Source: Streptomyces sp. Edi4 (GTDB taxonomy: Bacteria; Actinomycetota; Actinomycetes; Streptomycetales; Streptomycetaceae). Taken from it: 64,000 bases of DNA. Position numbers and translations under genes: made by a program. Below, in pieces: positions 1-7,943 of the stretch. The stretch spans positions 6,510,001-6,574,000 of the forward strand of contig NZ_JBEJGY010000004.1 in assembly GCF_040253615.1 (NCBI RefSeq), written 5' to 3'. Under the pieces are notes generated by a model, which searched no databases, had not been told where the DNA came from, and saw only the letters and a list, made by a program, of their open reading frames with translations. The first letter of the stretch is position 1. Each line of letters starts with the position of its first letter.

Positions 1-333
1 CACGAGGGCAAGAACCAGGACTTCGACGAGGTGATCGCCCAGTCGCTCGCCGAGCTCGGCCTTCCCGCTGCGCTGGCCGACGCCGCCCACGACCCGGCGT
101 ACGACGAGGCGGTGCTGCGCAGCCACAACGCGGGCAAGGACCCGGCGGAGGACGCCTACGTCGGCACCCCGACCATGCACCTCGACGGCAAGGTCTACTT
201 CGGCCCGGTGCTCAACTCGATCCCGCGCGGCGAGCAGGCGGCGCAGCTCTTCGACAGCGTGCGCACCCTGGCGTCGTTCCCCGACTTCTTCGAGCTCAAG
301 CGGGCCCGCACGGGATCGCTGAGCTTCGACTGA
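1..333 (+). CDS. Mycothiol-dependent nitroreductase (Rv2466c/DsbA-like), C-terminal part
   Basis: The reading frame is open from the window edge, so the N-terminus with the CxxC-type active site lies outside. The visible 110 residues match the C-terminal half of the Rv2466c family, DsbA-fold enzymes that use mycothiol as reductant. The marks are VGTPTMHLDGKVYFGPVL, the cis-proline loop (GTPT), the phrase IPRGEQAAQLFD and the ending FFELKRARTG...SFD, which resembles what I recall of Rv2466c. The stop is followed at once by a GC-rich hairpin, and the last 38 bases overlap the convergent sirohydrochlorin chelatase gene. The family is cytosolic. Its assignment is firm; the substrate in this organism is unknown. 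Confidence 0.85.
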   Translation, partial: HEGKNQDFDEVIAQSLAELGLPAALADAAHDPAYDEAVLRSHNAGKDPAEDAYVGTPTMHLDGKVYFGPVLNSIPRGEQAAQLFDSVRTLASFPDFFELKRARTGSLSFD

Positions 334-1069
334 GCCGGGACCGGGCCACCCGGTCCCGGGCCCGCGCCTCGTCGTAGCGGAGCAGCAGCAGGTGCGCCAA
401 CTCCGGCGCCGCGCCGAGGACTTGGGCCAGGACGTCGGCCTCGGCCGCGCCCCGGGCGATCCGGTCGGGCAGGAAGCCGGGGGCTATGACGTACGGGGCG
501 ACGGCCACCCGCCGGACGCCCATGGCCCGCAGTTCCCGTACGGCGTCCTCCGTACGGGGCAGAGCCGCGGAGGCGAACGCAGGCCGCACGGCGCACCAAC
601 CGGTGTGCCGCAGCTCCCGCGCGATTTCAGCGATCACTGCGATCGCCTCCGGGTCGGTGGAGCCCGCCGAGGCCAGGACGAGCCCGGTCGAGCTTTTGTC
701 GGCGGGGCCAAGGCCCGCCTCGTGGAGCCGCCGCTCAAGGGTGGCGAGCAGCAGGGGAGAAGGTCCAAGGACGTCCGCGAGGCGGATGTCGAGGTGGGCC
801 GGGGCCCGGCCGAGCACCGCCGGGATGTCGGCCTTGGCGTGGAAGGCGCGGTTCAGCAGGAGGGGGAGGGCCACCACGTCCCGGATGCCGTCGTCGGCGA
901 GCCGTCGCAGGACCTGGGGGACGGACGGCGCGTTGAAGTCCAGGAACCCGGTCTCCACGCGCACCCCGGGCCGCAGCGTCCGCGCCTGGCGCACCAGGGC
1001 GTCGACGGTCGCGGCGTGCCGCGGGTCGCGGCTGCCGTGGGCGATGACGAGAAGGACGGGGCGGCGCAC
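296..1069 (-). CDS. Sirohydrochlorin chelatase (CbiX/SirB family)
   Basis: 257-aa protein from a GTG start, 6 nt after the permease stop, so it is probably the last gene of the sulfur operon. It carries the N-terminal HGSRDPRH motif with the metal-ligand histidine of class II chelatases, and a second histidine in the HAKADIP segment (roughly residue 79). A second CbiX-like half follows (APYVIAPGFLPDRI, about residues 190-205), giving the tandem-domain architecture usual in actinomycetes. It would insert Fe2+ into sirohydrochlorin to make siroheme, the cofactor of the Sir protein encoded at the head of the same operon; this context favours siroheme over cobalamin synthesis. The 3' end runs 38 bp into the convergent nitroreductase gene. 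Confidence 0.85.
   Translation of the reverse strand: MRRPVLLVIAHGSRDPRHAATVDALVRQARTLRPGVRVETGFLDFNAPSVPQVLRRLADDGIRDVVALPLLLNRAFHAKADIPAVLGRAPAHLDIRLADVLGPSPLLLATLERRLHEAGLGPADKSSTGLVLASAGSTDPEAIAVIAEIARELRHTGWCAVRPAFASAALPRTEDAVRELRAMGVRRVAVAPYVIAPGFLPDRIARGAAEADVLAQVLGAAPELAHLLLLRYDEARARDRVARSRLSRSSAIPCGPA
337..357 (+). terminator. Hairpin terminator of the nitroreductase gene
   Basis: Perfect 9-bp inverted repeat GGGACCGGG / CCCGGTCCC with a 3-nt loop, starting 4 nt after the TGA stop. There is no T-run, as is common in actinomycetes. It lies wholly inside the 3' coding end of the convergent chelatase gene, so it could also act on transcripts from the opposite strand. Confidence 0.5.
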
Positions 1070-1075
1070 GGTGGT

Positions 1076-1966
1076 TCAGCCCCTCACGAGCAGACCGCGG
1101 CCGCGCAGCACGCGACGCTCCAGCGGACTGAAGATCAGCAGGTCGATGGCGATGCCCACGATCAGGATCAGGAGGATCGCCAGGAAGATGCCGGGCATGT
1201 CGGAGTTGTTGCGGCCGTTCTCCAGCAACTGGCCAAGTCCCAGGCCAAGATCGGGCGAGGAGGCGATGATCTCGGCGGCCATCAGCGAGCGCCACGAGAA
1301 CGCCCAGCCCTGCTTGAGGCCGGCGAGGTAGCCGGGCAGGGCAGCCGGCATCAGGATGTGCCAGGCCCCGCGCATCCCGGTCGCGCCCAGTGTGCGGCCC
1401 GCCCGCAGATACAGCGGCGGCACCTGGTCGACGCCGGAGACGAGCCCGTTGGCGATCGAGGGGACCGCGCCGAGCAGGATCACCGCGTACATCATGGAGT
1501 CGTTCAGGCCGAGCCACAGCACGGCCGGCGGGACCCACGCCACCGACGGCAGCGACTGGAGCCCGGACAGGATCGGGCCGATGGCCGCCCGCACGAACTT
1601 GACCCGGGCGACGATCAGGCCGAGCGGCGTGCCGATGGCGAGCGCGAGCAGGAAGCCGAGCAGGCCGCGCGAGACGCTGGTCCACACGACGTCCAGCAAG
1701 GTGCCCTGGAGCCACATGTCGCGCAGGCTCGACCACACCGCGCCCGGCGCGGGCAGCTTGTAGGCGTCGGTGACCTTCGCCGACACCAGGACCTGCCACA
1801 CCACCAGGACGAGGGCGACCGCGGTCAGCGGGGGCAGGACCTTCTTGACCAGCACCTCGCGCACCGGGGCGCGATGGGTCTGGACGGTTTCGAGCGCGTC
1901 GAGCCCCGCTTCGAGGCTGCCGAGGTCCGGGGCGTCCTTGACGTCGGTGGTCTCAGTGCTGGCCAT
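1076..1966 (-). CDS. ABC transporter permease, sulfonate/taurine type (SsuC-like)
   Basis: 296-aa inner-membrane permease starting MASTETTDVKD. About six hydrophobic segments follow a charged N-terminus, and the BPD_transp_1 coupling loop is visible as the EAA-like stretch RTLGATGMRGAWHILMPAALPG (about residues 190-211). It is the transmembrane partner of the ATPase just upstream, whose stop it overlaps by 14 nt, and of the lipoprotein before that. The start at 1966 was chosen because the longer frame to 2110 reads backwards through the ATPase gene with atypical composition. By family it imports alkanesulfonates, taurine or a similar sulfur ester; the substrate is inferred from the sulfate-assimilation neighbourhood. 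Confidence 0.85.
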   Translation of the reverse strand: MASTETTDVKDAPDLGSLEAGLDALETVQTHRAPVREVLVKKVLPPLTAVALVLVVWQVLVSAKVTDAYKLPAPGAVWSSLRDMWLQGTLLDVVWTSVSRGLLGFLLALAIGTPLGLIVARVKFVRAAIGPILSGLQSLPSVAWVPPAVLWLGLNDSMMYAVILLGAVPSIANGLVSGVDQVPPLYLRAGRTLGATGMRGAWHILMPAALPGYLAGLKQGWAFSWRSLMAAEIIASSPDLGLGLGQLLENGRNNSDMPGIFLAILLILIVGIAIDLLIFSPLERRVLRGRGLLVRG

Positions 1967-2771
1967 GGCGGCGGATCTCCCCACGCAGTTGTTCAGTGAT
2001 CTCGACGGAGAGCGCCGCCACTTCGGCGTCCTCGATGCGGCGCGGCTGGTCGATGTCCACCGTCCACTCGTGGGCGACCCGGCCGGGCCGCGAGGACAGC
2101 AGCACCACACGCTGCGCGAGCCGGACCGCCTCGCGCACGTTGTGCGTCACGAACAGCACCGACAGATTCCCCGCGACGGAGTCGCTGGTGTTCGCCGTGC
2201 GCCAGATGCGGGTCAGCTCGTCGTGCAGTACGTCGCGTGTGATCGCGTCCAGCGCCGCGAACGGCTCGTCCATCAGCAGGAGTTGGGACTCCTGCGCGAT
2301 GGCGCGGGCCATCGCCACGCGTTGGCGCATGCCGCCGGACAGCTCGTGCACCCGCTTGCCGTGCGCGCCCTGGAGGCGCACCAGGGCGAGCAGTTCCTCG
2401 GCCCGCTCGCGCCGCTCGTTCTTGGGCACGCCGCGCAGCCGCAGGGCGAGCTCGATGTTCTTACCCGCGGTCAGCCACGGGAAGAGGGCGTGCTCCTGGA
2501 ACATCAGGGCGGGGCGCCCGCCCGGCGTCTCGATGGTGCCCGAGGTCGGCGCGTCGAGGCCCGCGACCAGGTTGAGCAGCGTCGACTTGCCGCAGCCCGA
2601 GGCGCCCAGGAGGGTGACGAACTCGCCCGGCGCGACATCGAGAGTGATGTCGTCCAGGACGAGCTGGGGCCCCGCGGGAGAGCCGAACGACTTCGAGACG
2701 TGCCCGATCCGGGCGGCGTACTCGTGCGATGCCTCCGTGCGGTCCGTGGCCTTGACGAGTGCGGTGGCCAT
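1953..2771 (-). CDS. ABC transporter ATP-binding protein, sulfonate type (SsuB-like)
   Basis: 272-aa ATPase with Walker A GASGCGKST (residues 56-64), Q-loop FQEH, signature LSGGMRQR, Walker B LLLMDEP, D-loop and the switch histidine in FVTHN. Start ATG 2771 is preferred over GTG 2780 because an AGGAGG ribosome-binding site lies 8 nt before the ATG and abuts the GTG. It energises the SsuC-like permease, with which it overlaps, and follows the substrate-binding lipoprotein by 45 nt. The NrtD/SsuB/TauB subfamily is supported by the LFPWLT motif after the Q-loop. Cytoplasmic face of the membrane. Confidence 0.9.
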   Translation of the reverse strand: MATALVKATDRTEASHEYAARIGHVSKSFGSPAGPQLVLDDITLDVAPGEFVTLLGASGCGKSTLLNLVAGLDAPTSGTIETPGGRPALMFQEHALFPWLTAGKNIELALRLRGVPKNERRERAEELLALVRLQGAHGKRVHELSGGMRQRVAMARAIAQESQLLLMDEPFAALDAITRDVLHDELTRIWRTANTSDSVAGNLSVLFVTHNVREAVRLAQRVVLLSSRPGRVAHEWTVDIDQPRRIEDAEVAALSVEITEQLRGEIRRHGQH

Positions 2772-2816
2772 GGTCGTCACCTCCTGGGAAACCTGTGGAA
2801 CCGGCTGGGTGGGGGA

Positions 2817-3926
2817 TTACTTGACGCCGAGACCGGCGTCGCCGACCTCGGGCTTGCCCAGGGACTTGAGGACCTTGTTGAGCGGAGCCAGGTCGTAGAT
2901 GCCCTTGAGGTCGGGCGCCTTGAGGAGACCGGCCTTCACGGCGTGGTCGGCCTGCGCCTGGAGGGTCGCCGCCAGCGGGTCGTCGAGGGTCTTGATGGAC
3001 GTCCACGCCGGGTCGATGATGTTCGCCGGAAGCGCCTTGCCGGAGAGCTGCTTGAGCGCGGCGTTCGCGGAGGCCTTCGCCTGGTCGGGGTGGGTCCCGA
3101 TCCACTCGTTGGTCTTCACCGAGCCGCGCAGTACCGCTTCGACGACGTCGGGGTGCGCCTTGAGGAACTTCTGCGACACGATGATGTTGGTGATCACGAA
3201 CTGCTTGTCCGGCCACAGGTCGGACTCATCCAGGAGCACCTTGCCGCCCTCGGAGACCAGCTTGGACGCGGTCGGCTCGGGCACCCAGGCGCCGTCGATC
3301 GAACCGGACTTGAAGGCGTCCGGGGTGATCTTGTTGTCGGTGCGGACCACGTTCACGTCGCCCTTGCCGCTCTGGGGGTCGACCTTCCAGCCCTTGCCCG
3401 CCAGCCAGTTGAGGAACGCCACGTCCTGGGTGTTGCCGAGCTGGGGGGTCGCGATGTTTTTGGCCTTGAGGTCGTCGAGCGAGGTGACCTTGGCGGGGTC
3501 GACCACCAGCTTGACCCCGCCGGACGCGGAGCCGCCGATGATGCGCAGGCTCTGCCCCTTGGACTTGGTGTAGCCGTTGATCGAGGGCGAGGGGCCGATC
3601 CAGCCGATGTCGATCGAGCCCGCGTTCAGCGCCTCGATCTCCGAGGGCCCGGCGTTGAAGGTGGACGTCTTGACCTTCGTGCCGCCGAGCTCCTTCTGGA
3701 AGAGCCCTTCCTGGACGCCGACCAGCGCGGTGGCGTGCGTCAGGTTCGGGAAGTAGCCGATGGTGACGGAGTCGGCGGAGAGCTTCTTGGCGTCAGCGGC
3801 GGGCGCGGCCTTCGCGGCGTCGCCCTTGTCGGCGGCGGAGCCGTAGCCGCACGCGGCGAGCGCGCCGAACAGCAGGGGCAGGGCGGCGGCGGCGACAAAG
3901 CGCCTTCGGGCGGAGCTGGCAGGCAT
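2817..3926 (-). CDS. Sulfonate/taurine ABC transporter substrate-binding lipoprotein (SsuA-like)
   Basis: 369-aa exported lipoprotein. The N-terminus has arginines, a hydrophobic core and a lipobox LAAC with Cys26 as the lipidation site. The mature part has the NMT1/SsuA periplasmic-binding fold, visible as IGYFPNLTHATALVG, SEIEALNAGSIDIGWIGP and GAWVPEPTASKL. The start at ATG 3926 has a GAGAGGA site 9 nt upstream. It would deliver sulfonates to the SsuB/SsuC pair encoded next. The 138-nt gap after the preceding 33-aa ORF contains a small inverted repeat (3966-3981), so this part of the operon may have its own promoter. Confidence 0.87.
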   Translation of the reverse strand: MPASSARRRFVAAAALPLLFGALAACGYGSAADKGDAAKAAPAADAKKLSADSVTIGYFPNLTHATALVGVQEGLFQKELGGTKVKTSTFNAGPSEIEALNAGSIDIGWIGPSPSINGYTKSKGQSLRIIGGSASGGVKLVVDPAKVTSLDDLKAKNIATPQLGNTQDVAFLNWLAGKGWKVDPQSGKGDVNVVRTDNKITPDAFKSGSIDGAWVPEPTASKLVSEGGKVLLDESDLWPDKQFVITNIIVSQKFLKAHPDVVEAVLRGSVKTNEWIGTHPDQAKASANAALKQLSGKALPANIIDPAWTSIKTLDDPLAATLQAQADHAVKAGLLKAPDLKGIYDLAPLNKVLKSLGKPEVGDAGLGVK

Positions 3927-3965
3927 GGGAGGTGGTCCTCTCACGGGCCCGGATCGCGCGTCCGG

Positions 3966-3981
3966 CGGAGTCTCAACTCCG
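3966..3981 (-). promoter_or_regulatory. Small inverted repeat upstream of the sulfonate lipoprotein gene
   Basis: Arms CGGAGT and ACTCCG separated by 4 nt, about 40 nt upstream of the lipoprotein start. It could be an operator or an mRNA hairpin; nothing in the sequence decides between them. Confidence 0.25.
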
Positions 3982-4064
3982 GGACACGGCCGGGAAGTCG
4001 GCGGGTCTTCGATGGGGCGGGGGGTGCGTGAGGTGCGTTTGGGCGCGCGAGCGGTGCGCGTACG

Positions 4065-4166
4065 TCATCGCGCACATCGGGCAACCCCGCCCTGGCCGCT
4101 GCCGAGGGCGCCGCTGCCGACGCGGCCGCCCTCCTTCGCGAAGGTCGCATAGATGTCGAGGTTCAT
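4065..4166 (-). CDS. 33-aa ORF translationally coupled to cysN, function unknown
   Basis: The ATG overlaps the cysN stop (TGATG, sharing one base), a classic reinitiation arrangement. The predicted peptide starts MNLDIYATFAKEGGRV and ends CAR. Nearly all codons in its first 26 positions end in G or C, as in real genes here; only the last few do not. It has no independent ribosome-binding site. I do not recognise the peptide. It could be a genuine small protein, a leader controlling the downstream sulfonate transporter, or a chance frame. Confidence 0.4.
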   Translation of the reverse strand: MNLDIYATFAKEGGRVGSGALGSGQGGVARCAR

Positions 4167-5533
4167 CAGAAGTCCCAGCCGTCCTCGTCGGGCACACCGG
4201 CCGCTTCGGTCGCGACCGTCACGCTCTTGTGGGTCGCGAACGACTCACCCGCCATGCCGGCCGTGAGCGTCGTGCCGTCGGCGGGGTCGATCAGGAGGAA
4301 TGATCCGGTGCGGCGGGAGTCGGCGTAGGAGTCGAGTGCCAGCGGTTCGGCGGTGCGCACCTTCACGCGGCCGATGTCGTTGGCGACGAGCCGGCCCGGG
4401 TGCGGGTGCTGGGAGAGGTCGTCCAGGGTGAGCCGGGACTCGATCTCCTTGACGATCGCCTTGACGGTGCGCGTGGTGTGCTTGAGCAGGACGCGCTGGC
4501 CCACCGTCAGGGGCTGGTCGGCCACGTGGCACACGGTCGCCTCGACGTCCTGGCTGGGTGTCGGGGCGTCCCCGCTCGGCACGATCAGGTCCCCGCGCGA
4601 GATGTCGATGTCGTCTTCGAGCAGGAGCGTGACGGACTGCGGCGTCCAGGCGACGTCGACGGACTCGCCGAGCAGGTCGATCCCGGCCACCTTGGTCGTA
4701 CGCCCCGAGGGGAGCACGGTCACCGGCTCGCCGACCCGGAACGTACCGGCGGCGATCTGGCCCGCGTATCCCCGGTAGTCGGGGAGCTCGGCGGTCTGGG
4801 GGCGGATCACGTACTGCACCGGGAGGCGGGCGTGGCAGGAGGTCAGGTCGTGGCTGACCGGGACCGTCTCCAGGTGTTCGAGCACGGTGGGGCCGCCGTA
4901 CCAGTCCATGTGGGCGCTGGGCTCCACCACGTTGTCGCCGACGAGCGCCGAGATCGGGATCCCCGTGATCTCCGGTACGCCCAACTCGCTGGCGTACGCG
5001 GTGAATTCCTCGGCGATCGCCGCGAAGACCTTCTCGTCGTAGCCCACCAGGTCCATCTTGTTGACGGCCAGGACCACGTGCGGCACGCGCAGCAGGGCGG
5101 CGACCGCCGCGTGCCTGCGGGTCTGCTCGATGACGCCGTTGCGGGCGTCCACCAGGACCACGGCGAGATCGGCGGTCGAGGCGCCCGTCACCATGTTGCG
5201 GGTGTACTGCACATGTCCGGGCGTATCCGCCAGGATGAACCGGCGCCGCGCGGTGGCGAAGTAGCGGTAGGCCACGTCGATGGTGATGCCCTGCTCGCGC
5301 TCGGCCCGCAGGCCGTCGGTCAGCAGCGCCAGGTCCGGCGCCTCCTGACCACGCTTGAGGGAGGCGGCCTCCACGGCCTCCAGCTGGTCGCTCAGGACCG
5401 ACTTGGAGTCGTGCAGCAGGCGGCCCACCAGCGTGGACTTGCCATCGTCGACGGATCCGGCGGTGGCGAAACGCAGCAGGGTGGTGGCCGACGGGTCGGC
5501 CAGCTGCTGGGCGGTCTCGGCGGTAGTGCTCAC
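4166..5533 (-). CDS. cysN: Sulfate adenylyltransferase subunit 1 (GTPase)
   Basis: 455-aa GTP-binding subunit of ATP sulfurylase, which couples GTP hydrolysis to formation of adenosine 5'-phosphosulfate from sulfate and ATP. G1 is GSVDDGKS (residues 26-33), G3 is DTPGHVQYTRN and G4 is NKMDLV; EF-Tu-like beta-barrel domains follow. The GTG start at 5533 lies one base after the cysD stop, so the two subunits are translationally coupled. Length fits the stand-alone CysN of actinomycetes rather than the CysNC fusion, in agreement with the separate cysC upstream. Confidence 0.95.
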   Translation of the reverse strand: MSTTAETAQQLADPSATTLLRFATAGSVDDGKSTLVGRLLHDSKSVLSDQLEAVEAASLKRGQEAPDLALLTDGLRAEREQGITIDVAYRYFATARRRFILADTPGHVQYTRNMVTGASTADLAVVLVDARNGVIEQTRRHAAVAALLRVPHVVLAVNKMDLVGYDEKVFAAIAEEFTAYASELGVPEITGIPISALVGDNVVEPSAHMDWYGGPTVLEHLETVPVSHDLTSCHARLPVQYVIRPQTAELPDYRGYAGQIAAGTFRVGEPVTVLPSGRTTKVAGIDLLGESVDVAWTPQSVTLLLEDDIDISRGDLIVPSGDAPTPSQDVEATVCHVADQPLTVGQRVLLKHTTRTVKAIVKEIESRLTLDDLSQHPHPGRLVANDIGRVKVRTAEPLALDSYADSRRTGSFLLIDPADGTTLTAGMAGESFATHKSVTVATEAAGVPDEDGWDF

Positions 5534-5534
5534 T

Positions 5535-6470
5535 TTAGAAGTACCCCTCGCGCTTGCGGTCTTCCATCGCGGCCTCGGACAGTTTGTCGTCGGCACGGGT
5601 GGCGCCCCGTTCGGTCAGCCTCGACGCCGCGATCTCGGTGATGACCGCGTCCAGCGTCGTCGCGTCGGAGTCGACGGCGCCCGTGCAGGACATGTCGCCC
5701 ACCGTGCGATAACGCACCAGGCGGGTCTCGACGCTCTCGCCCTCCTTGGGGCCGCCCCACTCACCCGCGGTCAGCCACATGCCCGACCGCTTGAACACCT
5801 CACGCTCATGCGCGAAGTAGATGCCCGGCAGGGCGATGTCCTCACGGGCGATGTACTGCCACACGTCCAGCTCGGTCCAGTTGGACAGCGGGAAGACGCG
5901 CACGTGCTCGCCCGGCGCGTGCCGGCCGTTGTAGAGCTGCCACAGCTCGGGCCGCTGACGGCGCGGGTCCCACTGCGAGAACTCGTCCCGCAGCGAGAAC
6001 ACCCGCTCCTTGGCGCGGGCCTTCTCCTCGTCGCGCCGCCCGCCCCCGAACACCGCGTCGAAGCGGTGCTCCTGGATGGCCTCGGTCAGCGGCACCGTCT
6101 GGAGCGGGTTGCGCACCCCGTCGGGGCGCTCGCGCAGCTTGCCCGCGTCGATGTACTCCTGCACCGAGGCGACGTGCAGCCGCAGACCGTGCTCGGCCAC
6201 CACGCGGTCGCGGTAGGCCAGGACCTCGGGGAAGTTGTGCCCGGTGTCGACATGCAGCAGGCAGAAGGGGACGGGCGCCGGGGCGAACGCCTTCAGCGCG
6301 AGGTGCAGCATGAGGATGGAGTCCTTGCCGCCGGAGAACAGGATCACCGGCCGCTCGAACTCACCCGCCACCTCACGGAAGATGTGCACCGCCTCGGACT
6401 CCAACGCGTCCAGATGGCTCAGCGCGTACGGGCTGTCCACACCCTCGGTCACGGTCGCGGCCGACGTCAT
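5535..6470 (-). CDS. cysD: Sulfate adenylyltransferase subunit 2
   Basis: 311-aa catalytic subunit of ATP sulfurylase. The N-type ATP pyrophosphatase PP-loop SGGKDS is at residues 46-51, and the conserved HVDTGHNFPEV, FGGGRRDEEKARAKER and GREGYF-like C-terminus (ends KREGYF) are all present. The ATG overlaps the cysC stop as ATGA. It partners with CysN encoded immediately downstream to activate sulfate. Confidence 0.96.
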   Translation of the reverse strand: MTSAATVTEGVDSPYALSHLDALESEAVHIFREVAGEFERPVILFSGGKDSILMLHLALKAFAPAPVPFCLLHVDTGHNFPEVLAYRDRVVAEHGLRLHVASVQEYIDAGKLRERPDGVRNPLQTVPLTEAIQEHRFDAVFGGGRRDEEKARAKERVFSLRDEFSQWDPRRQRPELWQLYNGRHAPGEHVRVFPLSNWTELDVWQYIAREDIALPGIYFAHEREVFKRSGMWLTAGEWGGPKEGESVETRLVRYRTVGDMSCTGAVDSDATTLDAVITEIAASRLTERGATRADDKLSEAAMEDRKREGYF

Positions 6471-7012
6471 GCCAGCCCCCTCTCGGTGAGCAGCGCAAAA
6501 AGTGCCGCCGCGGACTCCTGCACGGTCTGGGTATGTGACTCGATCACCAAATCCGGCGCCTCGGGCGCCTCGTACGGGTCGTCGACGCCGGTCAGGCCGC
6601 TGATCTCGCCCGCCGCCTGCTGGGCGTACAGACCCTTCACATCGCGTACGGAGCACACCTCGACCGGAGTGGCGACATGCACCTCCAGATAGGCGGTGCC
6701 CTCGCTCTGGTGACGCTTGCGGACGGCCTCGCGGCTGTCGGCGTACGGCGCGATCACCGGGACCAGCGCCTTGACGCCGTTGGCGGCGAGGAGTTCGGCG
6801 ACGAAACCGATCCGCTGCACATTGGTGTGCCGGTCCTCACGGCTGAAGCCGAGCCCCGCGGAAAGGAACGTGCGGATCTCGTCGCCGTCCAGCACCTCCA
6901 CCCGGTGCCCGTCCGCGCGCAGCCTGCCCGCGAGTTCGAGGGCGATGGTCGTCTTGCCGGCGCTCGGCAGACCGGTCAGCCAGATGGTGGCTCCCGCCTC
7001 CGTCACGCTCAT
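6467..7012 (-). CDS. cysC: Adenylyl-sulfate kinase
   Basis: 181-aa APS kinase with P-loop TGLPSAGKT (residues 13-21), DGDEIR (42-47), the GFSREDR segment and the GLTGVDDPYE motif. The start was set at MSVTEAG (7012), giving the usual family length; the longer frame lies inside cysH. It phosphorylates APS to PAPS. In this operon it coexists with an APS-reductase-type CysH, so PAPS may mainly serve sulfotransferases. The loop that carries the phosphorylatable serine in the E. coli enzyme (ISP) reads IAPY here. Confidence 0.93.
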   Translation of the reverse strand: MSVTEAGATIWLTGLPSAGKTTIALELAGRLRADGHRVEVLDGDEIRTFLSAGLGFSREDRHTNVQRIGFVAELLAANGVKALVPVIAPYADSREAVRKRHQSEGTAYLEVHVATPVEVCSVRDVKGLYAQQAAGEISGLTGVDDPYEAPEAPDLVIESHTQTVQESAAALFALLTERGLA

Positions 7013-7053
7013 CGAAGTCTCCTGGTCGTCTCTGGGCCTGTGCTGGACTGTCA

Positions 7054-7767
7054 TCAGTGCAGCCCGCACTCGGTCTTGTTGCGTCCGGCCCAGCGGCCGG
7101 CGCGCGCGTCCTCGCCCTCGGCGACCCGGCGGGTGCACGGGGCGCAGCCGATCGAGGGGTAGCCGTCCATGAGCAGGAGGTTGGTGATCACACCGTGCTC
7201 CGCGATGTACGCGTCCACGTCGTCCTGCGTCCAGCGGGCGATGGGCGACACCTTGACCTTCTGCCGCTTCTCGTCCCAGCCGACCACCGGGGTGTTCGCC
7301 CGGGTCGGGGACTCGTCGCGGCGCAGCCCCGTGGCCCACGCGGCGTACGAACTCAGGCCCTGCTCAAGGGGCTTGACCTTGCGCAGGGCGCAGCACAGGT
7401 CGGGGTCGCGGTCGTGGAGCCGTGGGCCGTACTCGGCGTCCTGCTCGGCGACGCTCTGACGCGGGGTCAGGGTGATGACGTTGACGTCCATCACCTCGGC
7501 CACCGCGTCCCGGGTCCCGATGGTCTCGGGGAAGTGGTAGCCGGTGTCGAGGAACACCACGTCCACGCCGGGCATGGCCCGCGAGGCGAGGTGGGCGACG
7601 ACGGCGTCCTCCATGGAGGAGGTGACGCAGAAGCGCTTGCCGAAGGTGTCGGCGGCCCACCGCAGGATCTCCAGCGGCGAGGCGTCTTCGAGGTCACGGC
7701 CCGCCTGTTCGGCGAGCGCCTTGAGGTCTTGTGCCGTGCGGCCGTCGCTGGTCCGAGTGGCCGTCAT
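7054..7767 (-). CDS. cysH: Assimilatory APS/PAPS reductase with 4Fe-4S motif
   Basis: 237-aa thioredoxin-dependent reductase that makes sulfite. The PP-loop-like segment is VTSSMEDAVVAH, followed by LDTGYHFPET. The pair Cys125-Cys126 and the CxxC at Cys208/Cys211 form the four-ligand [4Fe-4S] signature of the adenylylsulfate reductase branch, and the C-terminal KTECGLH carries the catalytic Cys234. The cluster motif predicts APS rather than PAPS as substrate. The ATG is overlapped by the stop of the upstream zinc-ribbon gene; cysC follows after 41 nt. Confidence 0.93.
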   Translation of the reverse strand: MTATRTSDGRTAQDLKALAEQAGRDLEDASPLEILRWAADTFGKRFCVTSSMEDAVVAHLASRAMPGVDVVFLDTGYHFPETIGTRDAVAEVMDVNVITLTPRQSVAEQDAEYGPRLHDRDPDLCCALRKVKPLEQGLSSYAAWATGLRRDESPTRANTPVVGWDEKRQKVKVSPIARWTQDDVDAYIAEHGVITNLLLMDGYPSIGCAPCTRRVAEGEDARAGRWAGRNKTECGLH

Positions 7768-7943
7768 ATCGCTTCCCCTCCAGTGGTGTCGCGCCGCAGC
7801 CCGCGGGCCAGGAGCCCGAGGAACTTCAGCTGGAAGGCCCGGTTGCACGCCGCGCATTCCCACGCGCCGTGTCCGGCCTCGTGGGGACGCAGGTCCTCGT
7901 CCCCGCAGTAGGGGCAGTGGTAGGGGGCCGCGCGCTCGCTCAT
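7764..7943 (-). CDS. 59-aa zinc-ribbon protein of the sulfur operon
   Basis: Short gene wedged between sir and cysH, overlapping both: its ATG overlaps the sir stop (ATGA) and its stop overlaps the cysH start (ATATGA). Two CxxC knuckles, Cys10-Cys13 (HCPYCG) and Cys30-Cys33 (ECAACN), make a rubredoxin- or zinc-ribbon-like site; a short helix-prone tail FQLKFLGLLARGLRR follows. From memory, a small ORF sits at the same place in the S. coelicolor sir-cysH operon. The function is unknown; a role in electron supply to Sir or CysH, or in metal delivery, is inference from position only. Confidence 0.85.
   Translation of the reverse strand: MSERAAPYHCPYCGDEDLRPHEAGHGAWECAACNRAFQLKFLGLLARGLRRDTTGGEAI

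Noticed and set aside
1770..4031. 753-codon open frame on the plus strand
   Set aside because: Antisense shadow of the three sulfonate-transporter genes, whose motifs and overlaps are clear on the other strand.
4065..4197. Second actinomycete-type sulfur leader peptide before the lipoprotein gene
   Set aside because: No RRxxDLCR-like pattern in any frame there; the 33-codon coupled ORF was kept as a separate, unassigned candidate.
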